NCBI GenBank assembly: GCA_016208015.1
Contig: JACQYW010000008.1
Coordinates: forward strand, 1 to 64,000
DNA length: 64,000 bases
Direction of reading: 5' to 3'
DNA from: Nitrosomonadales bacterium
GTDB taxonomy: Bacteria; Pseudomonadota; Gammaproteobacteria; Burkholderiales; Gallionellaceae
The notes under the pieces are model-generated. The model saw only the letters and a program-made list of their open reading frames with translations, was not told the DNA's origin and did not search any database. Shown one piece after another: positions 1 through 7,830 of the stretch. Numbering within the stretch: position 1 is the first letter of the stretch; every line of letters begins with the position of its first letter. Position numbers and translations under genes: made by a program.

Positions 1-22
1 TTACTTTACCCAGTAATTTCAT
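1..22 (-). CDS. Start of a minus-strand gene, probably the IS transposase (only 7 codons visible)
   Basis: Reading leftward from 22 gives ATG and the residues MKLLGKV before the window ends. An AAGGAG ribosome binding site lies at 32-37, nine bases before the ATG, so the start is credible. Its position just inside a repeat-bearing element end suggests an IstA-like transposase, but seven residues cannot confirm this. Confidence 0.4.
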
Positions 23-42
23 GGTGATCATCTCCTTGGTTT

Positions 43-67
43 CTCCATTCCGAAAATCGGAATGGAG
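43..67. repeat. Perfect inverted repeat between IS end and its first gene
   Basis: An 11-bp perfect stem (CTCCATTCCGA, 43-53) pairs with 57-67 around a three-base AAA loop. It lies in the leader of the minus-strand gene that starts at 22, directly upstream of its ribosome binding site. It could be a transposase operator, or a hairpin that blocks readthrough transcription from outside. The function is not shown by the sequence. Confidence 0.6.
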
Positions 68-79
68 GAGGTTAATCAC

Positions 80-132
80 CTGGGTAATTTTCAGCGCGCA
101 GAGGCTAGGTTTTCTGGGTAATATTCAACGCG
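80..132. repeat. Pair of 19-bp direct repeats at the IS end
   Basis: The copies at 80-98 and 114-132 both begin CTGGGTAAT and end CGCG, and differ at two positions. They are 34 bp apart, about three helical turns. This is the arrangement expected for transposase binding sites at an IS21-type terminus. Confidence 0.6.
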
Positions 133-140
133 TACCAACA

Positions 141-1095
141 GTTTGGTCTACAGACCGAATACGAATCGAACTGGATCGGCCGTTTTCAGGCGATCAAATC
201 CAGGATCGAGACCATCAACCTGAACCCCTCACTTTCCTACCAAGTGAATGACAGCGTCAGCCTGGGTGTGGGATTGAACTATCAGCACATCTCGGGCGAG
301 CTGACCAGCGCGGTGAACTATAGTGCAGCTGCGGCTCAGGCGGCGGCGGACCCTCTTACTCCTCCCGCTTTTGTACCTGCCTTAACTGCACTAGCTGGGG
401 CACAATCAGAAGGCGTCAGCTCCATCAGCGGCAGCGATTCTGCCTGGGGTTACAACTTCGGTGTGATGTTCAACGCTTCGCCAGACACGCGTGTCGGCAT
501 GTCCTATCGCTCCAAGATCAAATACACCCTGAAAGGCACCATCACCTTCACCGATGTGCCTGTATTGCTGTCTGCCAGCCCCTTGCTGGCCAATGGCGAC
601 GTGGTCCTGCCCATCACCATGCCCGACGCATTCTCGCTCAGCGGTTTCCATAAACTGAACGACAAGTGGGACCTGATGGCCGATGCGACTCGGACCGGTT
701 GGAGTGTCTTGCAGCAGATGAAGATCGACCGCACCAACGGCAGCAATGTGCAGACCGTGCAGGAGAACTGGAAGAACACCTGGCGTTTCGCCCTTGGTGC
801 GACCCACCACTACAGCGATCAGTGGCTGGCTCGTGTCGGCGTCGCCTATGACCAGACGCCGGTTCCCGACGCTTACCGCACTGCGCGCATCCCAGACAGC
901 GACCGTACCTGGTTGACTATTGGCGGCCAGTACAAGCCGTCGCCGTCCGGCACCATCGATTTCGGTTATGCGCACCTGTTCATGAAAGATGTCACCATCG
1001 CCGACAACCAGGCCGCAGCGGGCAGGGGAAATCTGGTGGGTACGTACAGCAGCAGCGTGAACATCCTGAGTGTGCAGTACGCGTACAACTTTTAG
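141..1095 (+). pseudogene. fadL: FadL-family outer-membrane long-chain fatty acid transporter, N-terminus missing
   Basis: The open frame starts directly after the IS end (Phe-Gly-Leu-Gln-Thr-Glu-Tyr from 142) and runs 317 codons to a TAG at 1093-1095. It keeps FadL landmarks: FGLQTEYESNWIGR, then NPSLSYQVNDSVSLGVGLNYQ, the late beta-barrel strands and a C-terminal YAYNF with the terminal Phe typical of outer-membrane barrels. FadL proteins are usually a little over 400 residues, so the signal peptide, hatch domain and first strands (about 130 residues) are absent. A GTG at 244 could start a shorter product, but that would lack a signal peptide. Known role of the family: uptake of long-chain fatty acids or other hydrophobic compounds, which fits fadN and fadA downstream. 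Inference: inactivated by the IS. Confidence 0.8.
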
Positions 1096-1108
1096 TCGCC
1101 TGATATGA

Positions 1109-1133
1109 GCGGCGGGAATCTTCCTGCCGCTTT
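1109..1133 (+). terminator. Hairpin after fadL
   Basis: A 10-bp stem with one mismatch (1109-1118 against 1121-1130, loop TC) is followed by a short T-rich run. It is a plausible weak rho-independent terminator between fadL and the beta-oxidation gene. Confidence 0.5.
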
Positions 1134-1160
1134 GCTGGTTTAATGTTCGGGGGTGTCGCG

Positions 1161-3656
1161 ATGAGCAATCATCTGAAGATTCGCAAGGTCGCCGTGCTCG
1201 GTGCCGGCGTCATGGGCGCGCAGATCGCCGCGCATCTGGTCAATGCCAATGTCGAGACGCTGCTGTTCGAGCTGCCCGCCAAAGAGGGCGATCCCAACGG
1301 CAACGTCAACAAGGCGCTGGACGGCCTTAAGAAGCTTGACCCCGCGCCCATCTCGTCCCCGGCGCGCGTGAGCTACATCGAGGCGGCCAACTACGAACAG
1401 CACCTGGAGAAGCTGCGCGAGTGCGACCTCATCATCGAGGCCATCGCCGAGCGCATCGACTGGAAGTCCGACCTGTACCGCAAGGTCGCGCCGTTCGTGA
1501 ACGCCAACGCCATCTTCGCCACCAACACCTCCGGCCTTTCCATCAACACCCTGGCCGCAGCGTTCCCCGAGAACCTGCGCCACCGCTTCTGCGGCATCCA
1601 CTTCTTCAACCCGCCGCGCTACATGCACCTGGTCGAGCTGATCCCGTGCAAGGGCACCGAGTTGCCGCTGCTGGATGAACTGGAGACATTCCTCGTCTCC
1701 ACGCTGGGCAAGGGCGTGGTGCGCGCCAAGGACACCCCCAACTTCATCGCCAACCGCATCGGCGTGTTCTCCATGCTCGCCACCAAACACCACGCGACCG
1801 CCTTCAATCTCGGCTTCGACATGGTGGATGCGCTCACCGGCCGCTATCTCGGCCGTCCCAAGAGCGCCACCTTCCGCACGCTGGATGTGGTCGGTCTGGA
1901 TGTGTTCGCGCATGTGGTCAACACCATGCGCGAGAACCTGAGCGAAGACCCGTGGCACAAACATTTCGAACTGCCGGCCTGGTTCAACTACCTCGTTGAC
2001 CAGGGTTCGCTCGGACAAAAGACCAAGCGCGGCATCTACCAGAAGATCGGCAAAGAGATCCACGTGCTGGACCTGCACACGCGCGAATACAAACTCTCCG
2101 ACGCCAAGGTAGACGATGGCGTGAAAGACATCCTGCGCGAACGCGACTGGTCAAAGAAACTCGCAGGGCTGCGCAGCAACCCGCATCCGCAGGCACAGTT
2201 CCTGTGGGCCACCTTCCGCGACGTGTTCCATTACTGCGCGCTGCATCTGGGCGATATCGCCAACAACGCGCGCGACCTCGACTTCGCCGTGCGCTGGGGC
2301 TTCGGCTGGGACAACGGCCCGTTCGAGATCTGGCAGGCCGCAGGCTGGCAGCAGGTGGCAAGCTGGATCAGCGCCGACATCGCCGCAGGCAAGGCCATGG
2401 CGGCATCACCGCTGCCTGCCTGGGCCACTGATCCGGCGTGCGTAGCTGTACATGGTATGCAGGGTTCTTTCTCTGCTACCGGCAATGCATACCAACCCCG
2501 CTCCACGCTCCCGGTTTACAAACGCCAGATATTCCCCGACCACCTGCTAGGCGAAACCCGCCACTACGGCGAAACCATCTTCGAAACCGACGAAGTGCGC
2601 CTGTGGCACACCGGCGACACCATCGCCATCCTGAGCTTCAAGACCAAGATGCACACCGTCAGCAACGAAGTGCTGGACGGCATCCTGCGCGCGGTCAACG
2701 AAGCCGAAGCTCATTTCAGCGCGCTCATCCTGTGGCAGAGCGAGCCGCCGTTCTCGGCGGGCGCCAACCTGCTGCAACTCATGCAGGGCGTGCAGGAAAC
2801 GCCCGACACCGGCATGTTCGGCAAACTCAAGGGCGCAGTAAACCGCGTCAAGTACACCGCCGCGGGCGGCGGCGGCATGGGCGACCTCTTCAATGCGGCA
2901 ACGGGCAACGTACCCAAGGTGGAAGCCGTGGTCGCCAAGTTCCAGCAGACCTCAATGCGTCTCAAATATGCGCAGATACCGACCATCGCCGCGGTGGACG
3001 GCCTCGCGCTCGGCGGCGGCTGCGAATTCTCCATCCACTGCTCGCGCATCGTCGCCACACTGGAAAGCTACATCGGCCTGGTCGAAGTCGGCGTCGGCCT
3101 GCTGCCCGCAGGCGGCGGCTGCAAGGAGATGGCACAACGCGCGGCCGCCGAGGCGCAGCGCTACTCCATCGACAACCGCGTGGACATCTTCCCCTTCGTG
3201 CGCCGCTACTTCCAGAACATCGCCATGGGCGAAGTCGCCAAGAGCGCCGAACTGGCAAGAGAGATGGGCTACCTCAGACCGTCCGACCGCATCGTGCTCA
3301 ATCGCTTCGAACTGCTGCACATCGCCAAGGAAGAAGCCAAGGCATTGAATGCCACCGCCTACCGCCCGCCGCTGCATCAGCACCAGATCGCCGTCGCCGG
3401 CCGCACCGGCATCGCCACTCTCAAGGCCGCCATGCTCAACATGCGCGAAGGCGGTTTCATCTCGGAGCATGATTTCAATATCGGCTGCCGCGTCGCCGAG
3501 ACCTTATGCGGCGGCGATGTGGAGGCTGGCAGCATGGTGGATGAACAATGGCTGCTCGACCTGGAGCGCCGCAACTTCATGGAGCTGCTGGCGACCGAGA
3601 AGACCCAGGCGCGCATCGAGCACATGTTGAAGAGCGGGAAGCCGTTGAGGAATTGA
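1161..3656 (+). CDS. fadN: Bifunctional 3-hydroxyacyl-CoA dehydrogenase / enoyl-CoA hydratase (FadN type)
   Basis: Catalyses hydration of enoyl-CoA and oxidation of 3-hydroxyacyl-CoA in beta-oxidation, in the cytoplasm. The dehydrogenase half comes first: the NAD-binding motif GAGVMG is at residues 14-19 and the catalytic His is at about 147 in GIHFFNPPRYMHLVELI. A crotonase-type hydratase domain follows at the C-terminus, with ALGGGCEF near residue 615 and LVEVGVGLLPAGGG, which supplies the second catalytic Glu. This order (dehydrogenase then hydratase, 831 aa) matches Bacillus FadN rather than E. coli FadB, where the hydratase is first. The ATG at 1161 is preferred over the in-frame ATG at 1143 because a GGGGGT stretch precedes it at ribosome-binding distance. 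The thiolase partner fadA lies about 1 kb downstream, beyond an insertion. Confidence 0.88.
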   Translation: MSNHLKIRKVAVLGAGVMGAQIAAHLVNANVETLLFELPAKEGDPNGNVNKALDGLKKLDPAPISSPARVSYIEAANYEQHLEKLRECDLIIEAIAERIDWKSDLYRKVAPFVNANAIFATNTSGLSINTLAAAFPENLRHRFCGIHFFNPPRYMHLVELIPCKGTELPLLDELETFLVSTLGKGVVRAKDTPNFIANRIGVFSMLATKHHATAFNLGFDMVDALTGRYLGRPKSATFRTLDVVGLDVFAHVVNTMRENLSEDPWHKHFELPAWFNYLVDQGSLGQKTKRGIYQKIGKEIHVLDLHTREYKLSDAKVDDGVKDILRERDWSKKLAGLRSNPHPQAQFLWATFRDVFHYCALHLGDIANNARDLDFAVRWGFGWDNGPFEIWQAAGWQQVASWISADIAAGKAMAASPLPAWATDPACVAVHGMQGSFSATGNAYQPRSTLPVYKRQIFPDHLLGETRHYGETIFETDEVRLWHTGDTIAILSFKTKMHTVSNEVLDGILRAVNEAEAHFSALILWQSEPPFSAGANLLQLMQGVQETPDTGMFGKLKGAVNRVKYTAAGGGGMGDLFNAATGNVPKVEAVVAKFQQTSMRLKYAQIPTIAAVDGLALGGGCEFSIHCSRIVATLESYIGLVEVGVGLLPAGGGCKEMAQRAAAEAQRYSIDNRVDIFPFVRRYFQNIAMGEVAKSAELAREMGYLRPSDRIVLNRFELLHIAKEEAKALNATAYRPPLHQHQIAVAGRTGIATLKAAMLNMREGGFISEHDFNIGCRVAETLCGGDVEAGSMVDEQWLLDLERRNFMELLATEKTQARIEHMLKSGKPLRN

Positions 3657-3661
3657 CAGCA

Positions 3662-4015
3662 ATGACGATAAAAACATATTTCAAAATAGTTTTGGTATGC
3701 CAATTTCTACTCGGGATACTTCTAATTGTTAACTCGATTAACGCACTTCCAAGTATTCGCTTGATTGCTAAAGAGCCTGCTGATTTTTCAATAATTATTG
3801 AGGCGTTACATAGTGTATCGCCAACCACTCAGCAGACTCAGAGAGCGGCTGAAATACTATTAATGCAGAGAGATTCTTTGGTTTCCTTATCCGATTCCGC
3901 AGAAATTGCATCAAATGGGGTTGAGTACATTGGCGTGTTTATGGTGCTCTCAGGAATTGCCATGGCATTTGGCTATTTAAAATTCTTTGGTCGCAAGAAG
4001 ATCGCGCCTGAGTAA
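3662..4015 (+). CDS. Small two-helix membrane protein of unknown function
   Basis: A 117-aa protein with a hydrophobic segment at about residues 8-27 and another at about 90-108, ending in a basic tail (FFGRKKIAPE). The middle is polar with a Gln/Thr/Ser-rich loop, so two membrane helices with one external loop are likely. It starts six bases after the fadN stop, with no strong ribosome binding site. Its base composition is clearly more AT-rich than fadN or fadA, and it lies beside a RAYT transposase, so it may be a recent arrival or part of the same insertion. I do not recognise a family. Confidence 0.6.
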   Translation: MTIKTYFKIVLVCQFLLGILLIVNSINALPSIRLIAKEPADFSIIIEALHSVSPTTQQTQRAAEILLMQRDSLVSLSDSAEIASNGVEYIGVFMVLSGIAMAFGYLKFFGRKKIAPE

Positions 4016-4030
4016 CTAAACGCTTTAGCT

Positions 4031-4062
4031 CCGTAGGTCGGGTTAGCGCAGCGTAACCCGAC
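4031..4062 (+). repeat. REP hairpin, left copy flanking the RAYT gene
   Basis: A GTAG tetranucleotide is followed by the perfect stem GTCGGGTTA / TAACCCGAC around a GCGCAGCG loop that can pair further. The 32-bp segment is an exact reverse complement of 4641-4672 on the other side of the transposase. A GTAG-type tag beside the hairpin is the known recognition feature of RAYT-associated REPs. Confidence 0.88.
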
Positions 4063-4096
4063 GAAGAGAAACCGTGACACGAAGGCAGAGCATGCG

Positions 4097-4633
4097 ATGA
4101 GATACCGGCGCACATTCGTTGAGGGCGGCTCATTCTTCTTCACGTTGGTGACGGAGAAACGGCGGCCAATATTTGCCTCGATGGAGGCGGTGGATGTCTT
4201 GAGGTCTGCTTTTCGTTCCGTGCGCACCTCCCGTCCGTTTGCGCTGGATGCGATAGTGGTTTTGCCGGATCACTTGCATTGCATCTGGACGTTGCCGCCG
4301 GACGATGCGGATTTCGCCATACGCTGGCGTCTGATTAAAACGTGGTTCACCAAGCATTGCGATTCCGCGCTGCGTTCCTTGCCAAGCGCCAGCCAGAGGC
4401 GGCGGCGGGAGCAGACGCTCTGGCAGCATCGTTATTGGGAGCATATGCTGCGGGACGAACGGGATTTTGAGAGGCACGTGGAGTATGTTCATTACAATCC
4501 GGTGAAGCATGGATATGCGACCTCTCCGATGGCGTGGCCGCATTCCAGTTTTCGGAGGTATGTCGAGGCAGGGTTGTATGCGGCGGATTGGGGACGGTGG
4601 CAGATGGATTTCGAGGGAATTGGGGGTGAATGA
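4097..4633 (+). CDS. rayT: REP-associated tyrosine transposase (RAYT, TnpA_REP)
   Basis: A 178-aa HUH-type single-strand DNA transposase related to IS200/IS605 TnpA. The HUH motif is DHLHCIW (residues 58-64), and the tyrosine region is EYVHYNPVKHGY (129-140), where Tyr130 or Tyr133 is the probable nucleophile. The family is thought to recognise and move or amplify the small REP hairpins that flank it, and perfect inverted REPs do flank this gene (4031-4062 and 4641-4672). Start ATG 4097 is chosen because the nearer ATG at 4092 meets a stop at once. The gene is intact. It lies between fadN and fadA, so the unit probably entered an existing beta-oxidation operon. Confidence 0.9.
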   Translation: MRYRRTFVEGGSFFFTLVTEKRRPIFASMEAVDVLRSAFRSVRTSRPFALDAIVVLPDHLHCIWTLPPDDADFAIRWRLIKTWFTKHCDSALRSLPSASQRRRREQTLWQHRYWEHMLRDERDFERHVEYVHYNPVKHGYATSPMAWPHSSFRRYVEAGLYAADWGRWQMDFEGIGGE

Positions 4634-4640
4634 GGCGGGT

Positions 4641-4672
4641 GTCGGGTTACGCTGCGCTAACCCGACCTACGG
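4641..4672 (-). repeat. REP hairpin, right copy flanking the RAYT gene
   Basis: Exact reverse complement of 4031-4062, with the same 9-bp stem, and with the GTAG-type tag (read on the minus strand) facing outward. Together the two copies form an inverted pair enclosing the transposase. Confidence 0.88.
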
Positions 4673-4731
4673 AGTTGACCCTATTCTCGATTCTTGAAAT
4701 GAGAAAATACGATAGTTGATCGGAGGAAATC

Positions 4732-5931
4732 ATGACCAAACAAGTCCAGGAAGCCTACATCGTCGCCGCCACCCGCACACCGGTCGGCAAGGCGCCGCGC
4801 GGCATGTTCCGCAACACGAGGCCCGACGATCTGCTGGCGCATGTGTTGAGGAGCGTGCTGGCACAGGCCCCGTCGCTCGATCCGGCCAGCATCGGTGATG
4901 TGATCGTCGGTTGTGCGATGCCGGAGGCGGAGCAGGGGATGAATGTGGCGCGCATCTCGCTGTTGCTGGCGGGCATTCCGAACACGGTGCCGGGGATGAC
5001 CATCAATCGTTTCTGTTCCTCCGGGGTACAGGCGGTGGCGCTGGCGGCGGATCGCATCCGGCTCGGCGAGGCCGAGGTGATGATCGCGGCGGGTACCGAG
5101 AGCATGAGCATGGTGCCGATGATGGGCAACAAGATCGCGTTCAATCCGGCCATCTTCGAGCGTGACGAGAATTACGGCATCGCCTATGGTATGGGGTTGA
5201 CAGCGGAGAAGGTGGCGGAGCGCTGGAAGGTGTCGCGCGAGGCGCAGGATGCGTTCGCTTTGCAGAGCCACCTGCGCGCCATCGCGGCGATCAACAACGG
5301 CGAGTTCGAGGACGAGATCACGCCTTACCTCATTACCGAGCATGTGCCGGACATGCACAGCCGCGAGGTGAAAGCGAAGACGCGCGAGGTGAAGCAGGAC
5401 GAGGGCCCGCGTGCAGACTCTTCGCTCGAAGCTCTGGCGAAGCTCAAGACCGTGTTCATGCAGAAGGGGTCGGTCACGGCGGGCAACAGTTCACAGATGT
5501 CGGACGGTGCGGGTGCTGTGCTACTGTGCAGCGAGGCAGCATTGAAGCGCTACAACTTGACGCCCATCGGCAAGTTCCTCGGTTTCAGTGTGGCGGGCGT
5601 GCTGCCGGAGATCATGGGCATCGGACCGAAAGAAGCGATCCCGCGCGTGTTGAAGCAGGTGGGGCTGACCCTCAATGACATGGGCTGGATCGAGCTCAAC
5701 GAGGCGTTTGCTGCGCAGTCGCTGGCGGTGATCAACGATGTTGGGCTGAATCCCGAGATCGTCAATCCGCTGGGCGGAGCCATTGCACTGGGGCACCCGC
5801 TCGGTGCGACGGGGGCGATACGGACGGCGACGTTGATGCATGGTTTGCGTCGGCGCAAGCAGAAGTACGGCATGGTGACGATGTGTATCGGAACGGGGAT
5901 GGGGGCGGCCGGGGTGTTTGAGGCGCTGTAA
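4732..5931 (+). CDS. fadA: Acetyl-CoA C-acyltransferase (3-ketoacyl-CoA thiolase)
   Basis: Performs thiolytic cleavage of 3-ketoacyl-CoA, the last step of beta-oxidation. At 399 aa it is of normal thiolase length. The acyl-accepting Cys is Cys95 in INRFCSSG, the general-base His is His355 in GHPLGATGA, and the second catalytic Cys is Cys385 in CIGTGMGAAG. A strong GGAGG ribosome binding site sits just before the ATG. It normally forms an operon with the hydratase/dehydrogenase, here separated by the RAYT insertion, so it may depend on its own promoter in 4673-4731 or on readthrough. A dRS3-like hairpin follows the stop codon. Confidence 0.93.
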   Translation: MTKQVQEAYIVAATRTPVGKAPRGMFRNTRPDDLLAHVLRSVLAQAPSLDPASIGDVIVGCAMPEAEQGMNVARISLLLAGIPNTVPGMTINRFCSSGVQAVALAADRIRLGEAEVMIAAGTESMSMVPMMGNKIAFNPAIFERDENYGIAYGMGLTAEKVAERWKVSREAQDAFALQSHLRAIAAINNGEFEDEITPYLITEHVPDMHSREVKAKTREVKQDEGPRADSSLEALAKLKTVFMQKGSVTAGNSSQMSDGAGAVLLCSEAALKRYNLTPIGKFLGFSVAGVLPEIMGIGPKEAIPRVLKQVGLTLNDMGWIELNEAFAAQSLAVINDVGLNPEIVNPLGGAIALGHPLGATGAIRTATLMHGLRRRKQKYGMVTMCIGTGMGAAGVFEAL

Positions 5932-5936
5932 TACCC

Positions 5937-5964
5937 CGTCATTCCCGCGCAGGCGGGAATGACG
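5937..5964. repeat. dRS3-like dispersed repeat / hairpin after fadA
   Basis: A perfect 12-bp stem CGTCATTCCCGC pairs with 5953-5964 around a GCAG loop. The inner 20 bases (5941-5960) fit the pattern ATTCCC-N8-GGGAAT known from Neisseria dRS3 elements, and similar hairpins occur in other proteobacterial genomes. It starts five bases after the fadA stop and may also terminate transcription, although no T-run follows. Confidence 0.75.
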
Positions 5965-6002
5965 GGTGGGGAGCTGCAGTTCACTTCTGTGAAAGGGAGA
6001 AA

Positions 6003-6566
6003 ATGAAAAAAACAATTTTGCTTGTCTGTGGTTTATTGCTGAGCTGGAACGTGAATGCGCTGGAAGTGGCCGGCGTGAAACTGGCCGATACGGCGCAGGT
6101 CGGCAGTACCAGCCTGCAATTGAACGGCGCGGGCATCCGTACCAAGTTGTTCTTCAAGATCTATGTCGGCGCGCTGTACCTGCCGCAGAAGCAGACCTTG
6201 GCTGAGGCCATCATCGCGGATGAGCGCGAGCATCGGGTGGCTTTGCATATCGTGCGCGACCTGAGCAGCGAGAAGCTGCTCAATGCCTTCAACGAGGCGA
6301 TCGAGGCGAATCACACTAAAGATGAACTGACTGCGCTGGATGCGCAACTCAAACAGATGGCGCAGATTTTCAATGCGGTGAAGGAAGTGAAGCCGGGCGA
6401 CGTGATCACGCTCGACTATCTGCCCGCCAGCGGCACGCAGATCGGCGTGAACGGCACGGCGCGCGGTACCATTGCGGGGGCGGCGTTCAATCGAGCCTTG
6501 CTCAAGATATGGCTGGGTAACAAACCGGTTCAGGTTGACCTGAAGAAAGAGATGCTGGGTGGTTGA
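6003..6566 (+). CDS. Periplasmic chalcone-isomerase-like protein
   Basis: A 187-aa protein with a clear signal peptide (MKKTILLVCGLLLSWNVNA, cleavage near residue 19). The body matches the bacterial chalcone-isomerase-like family: an early VAGVKLADTAQV, then TKLFFKIYVGALYLP, a middle helical stretch, GDVITLDYLP, and IWLGNKPVQVDLKKEMLG at the end. These proteins share a fold with plant chalcone isomerase, but their bacterial function is unknown. Some bind fatty acids, which would suit the fad neighbourhood. The next gene starts inside its last codons (8-bp overlap), so the two are probably co-translated. Confidence 0.8.
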   Translation: MKKTILLVCGLLLSWNVNALEVAGVKLADTAQVGSTSLQLNGAGIRTKLFFKIYVGALYLPQKQTLAEAIIADEREHRVALHIVRDLSSEKLLNAFNEAIEANHTKDELTALDAQLKQMAQIFNAVKEVKPGDVITLDYLPASGTQIGVNGTARGTIAGAAFNRALLKIWLGNKPVQVDLKKEMLGG

Positions 6567-7803
6567 TACGGTAGAGCAGTTGGAAACGAAGGATCATTTT
6601 GATGTTGATCATGATTTCATCGCGCACCTGAACGGGGAATGCCTCGACTGGGCGGGGATGGATGTCGGGGCGCAACAGCAGGCCTTGCAGGCACAGGGTG
6701 ACGATTGGTACGGATTGGTGAAGGAGCGTTGCCCATATGTGTTCGCGGCGGCACCGGTGTTCATCAGCGAGTTGCAGTTGCAGCAGATGAAGGAGGTGAT
6801 CGCGGCGGTGGAGGAGGTGGTCGGCGTGCCTGAACCGCACACGGCGCTGGGTGTTTTCTACGGCTACGACTTCCATCTCAACGAGCAGGGCGCGCACCTG
6901 ATCGAGATCAATACCAATGCGGGTGGCGGCTTTCTGAATGCCGTGCTGATAGAGAGTCAGCGCGATGCGGTGTTGTACGGTGCCGCGACCTCCAAAGAAA
7001 ATCTCGATGCCATCTTCCTTGAAATGTTGCAGAACGAATGGCGGCTGGTGCGCGGCGCTGTGCCGCTCAAAACGATCGCCGTCGTGGATGAACAGCCGGA
7101 ATCGCAATATCTCTATCCCGAGTTCCTGTTGGCGCAAAAGTTGTTCGAGCGTGCAGGGATGACCGCATTCATTGTCGATCCATCAGCGTTGCAACCGCGT
7201 GATGACGGGCTGTATTGCAACGACCGGCGCATCGATCTGGTCTACAACCGCCTGACCGACTTTTCCTTGCAACGCTATCCGCACCTCCGCTCGGCCTGGG
7301 AAAAGCAGCAGTTCGTGCTGACTCCGAACCCGGCGCATCACCAGCGCTATGCCGACAAACACAAGCTGGTATTGCTCTCCGATGCAGATGCCCTGCGTGC
7401 AAAGGGTGTCTCGCAGGCAAGTATCGACGCACTGTCGAAAGGTGTTCCGCAAACGAAGATAGTGAGCGCGGAGGATGCCGGGCAATGGTGGGAGGAGCGC
7501 AAGCAGTGGTTCTTCAAGCCGGCCAGCGGCTACGGCAGCAAGGGCGCGTATCGAGGCGACAAGATGACCAAGCGCGTTTTCGAGGAGGTCATGCAGGCGG
7601 ATTATGTCGCGCAAAGACTGGCGTTGCCGGGCGAGCGCAAGGTATGTTCTGAGGGCAACGAGGCGCAACTGCTCAAGTATGACGTGCGCTGCTATGTATA
7701 TGACGGCCACATCCAGCTCATCACTGCACGGCTGTATCAGGGCCAGACCACCAATTTCAGAACACCGGGTGGCGGCTTTGCGCTGGTCCGGGTGGTCGAG
7801 TGA
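6559..7803 (+). CDS. ATP-grasp-like protein of unknown function
   Basis: A 414-aa cytoplasmic protein. Seen: EINTNAGGG near residue 115, KQWFFKPASGYGSKGAY near residue 315, and YDVRCYVYDGHIQLITARLYQGQ near the C-terminus, ending with a Gly-rich TPGGG. Lysine and glycine motifs of this type are those of ATP-grasp ligases. The metal-binding-looking EINTNAGGG lies before the Lys/Gly-loop segment, which suggests a circularly permuted ATP-grasp, but this is inference. The GTG start at 6559 overlaps the preceding gene by 8 bases, so translational coupling is likely. No carrier protein or peptide substrate gene is adjacent, so the substrate cannot be guessed. Confidence 0.65.
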   Translation: MVDTVEQLETKDHFDVDHDFIAHLNGECLDWAGMDVGAQQQALQAQGDDWYGLVKERCPYVFAAAPVFISELQLQQMKEVIAAVEEVVGVPEPHTALGVFYGYDFHLNEQGAHLIEINTNAGGGFLNAVLIESQRDAVLYGAATSKENLDAIFLEMLQNEWRLVRGAVPLKTIAVVDEQPESQYLYPEFLLAQKLFERAGMTAFIVDPSALQPRDDGLYCNDRRIDLVYNRLTDFSLQRYPHLRSAWEKQQFVLTPNPAHHQRYADKHKLVLLSDADALRAKGVSQASIDALSKGVPQTKIVSAEDAGQWWEERKQWFFKPASGYGSKGAYRGDKMTKRVFEEVMQADYVAQRLALPGERKVCSEGNEAQLLKYDVRCYVYDGHIQLITARLYQGQTTNFRTPGGGFALVRVVE

Positions 7804-7830
7804 CCCACCCGCCAGCAGGGTATTGAGGGT

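Larger units (their letters stand above)
1..140 (-). mobile_element. Terminus of an IS21-like insertion sequence (partial, continues off the left edge)
   Basis: Seen: two 19-bp direct repeats (80-98 and 114-132, 17 of 19 bases identical, 34 bp apart). The segment ends at 140; read from that end on the minus strand it begins TGTTGGTACG, so it has the TG...CA type of IS end. A minus-strand start codon with a good ribosome binding site lies at 20-22. Fatty-acid transporter coding sequence begins abruptly at about 141. Known: IS21-family elements carry repeated binding sites just inside ends of this TG/CA type and read their transposase inward. The family assignment is inference because the transposase body lies outside the window. 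Confidence 0.6.

Noticed and set aside
21-251. 76-aa plus-strand frame at the left edge
   Set aside because: It runs through the IS end and into fadL in the wrong frame; it crosses the junction of two unrelated sequences and has no ribosome binding site.
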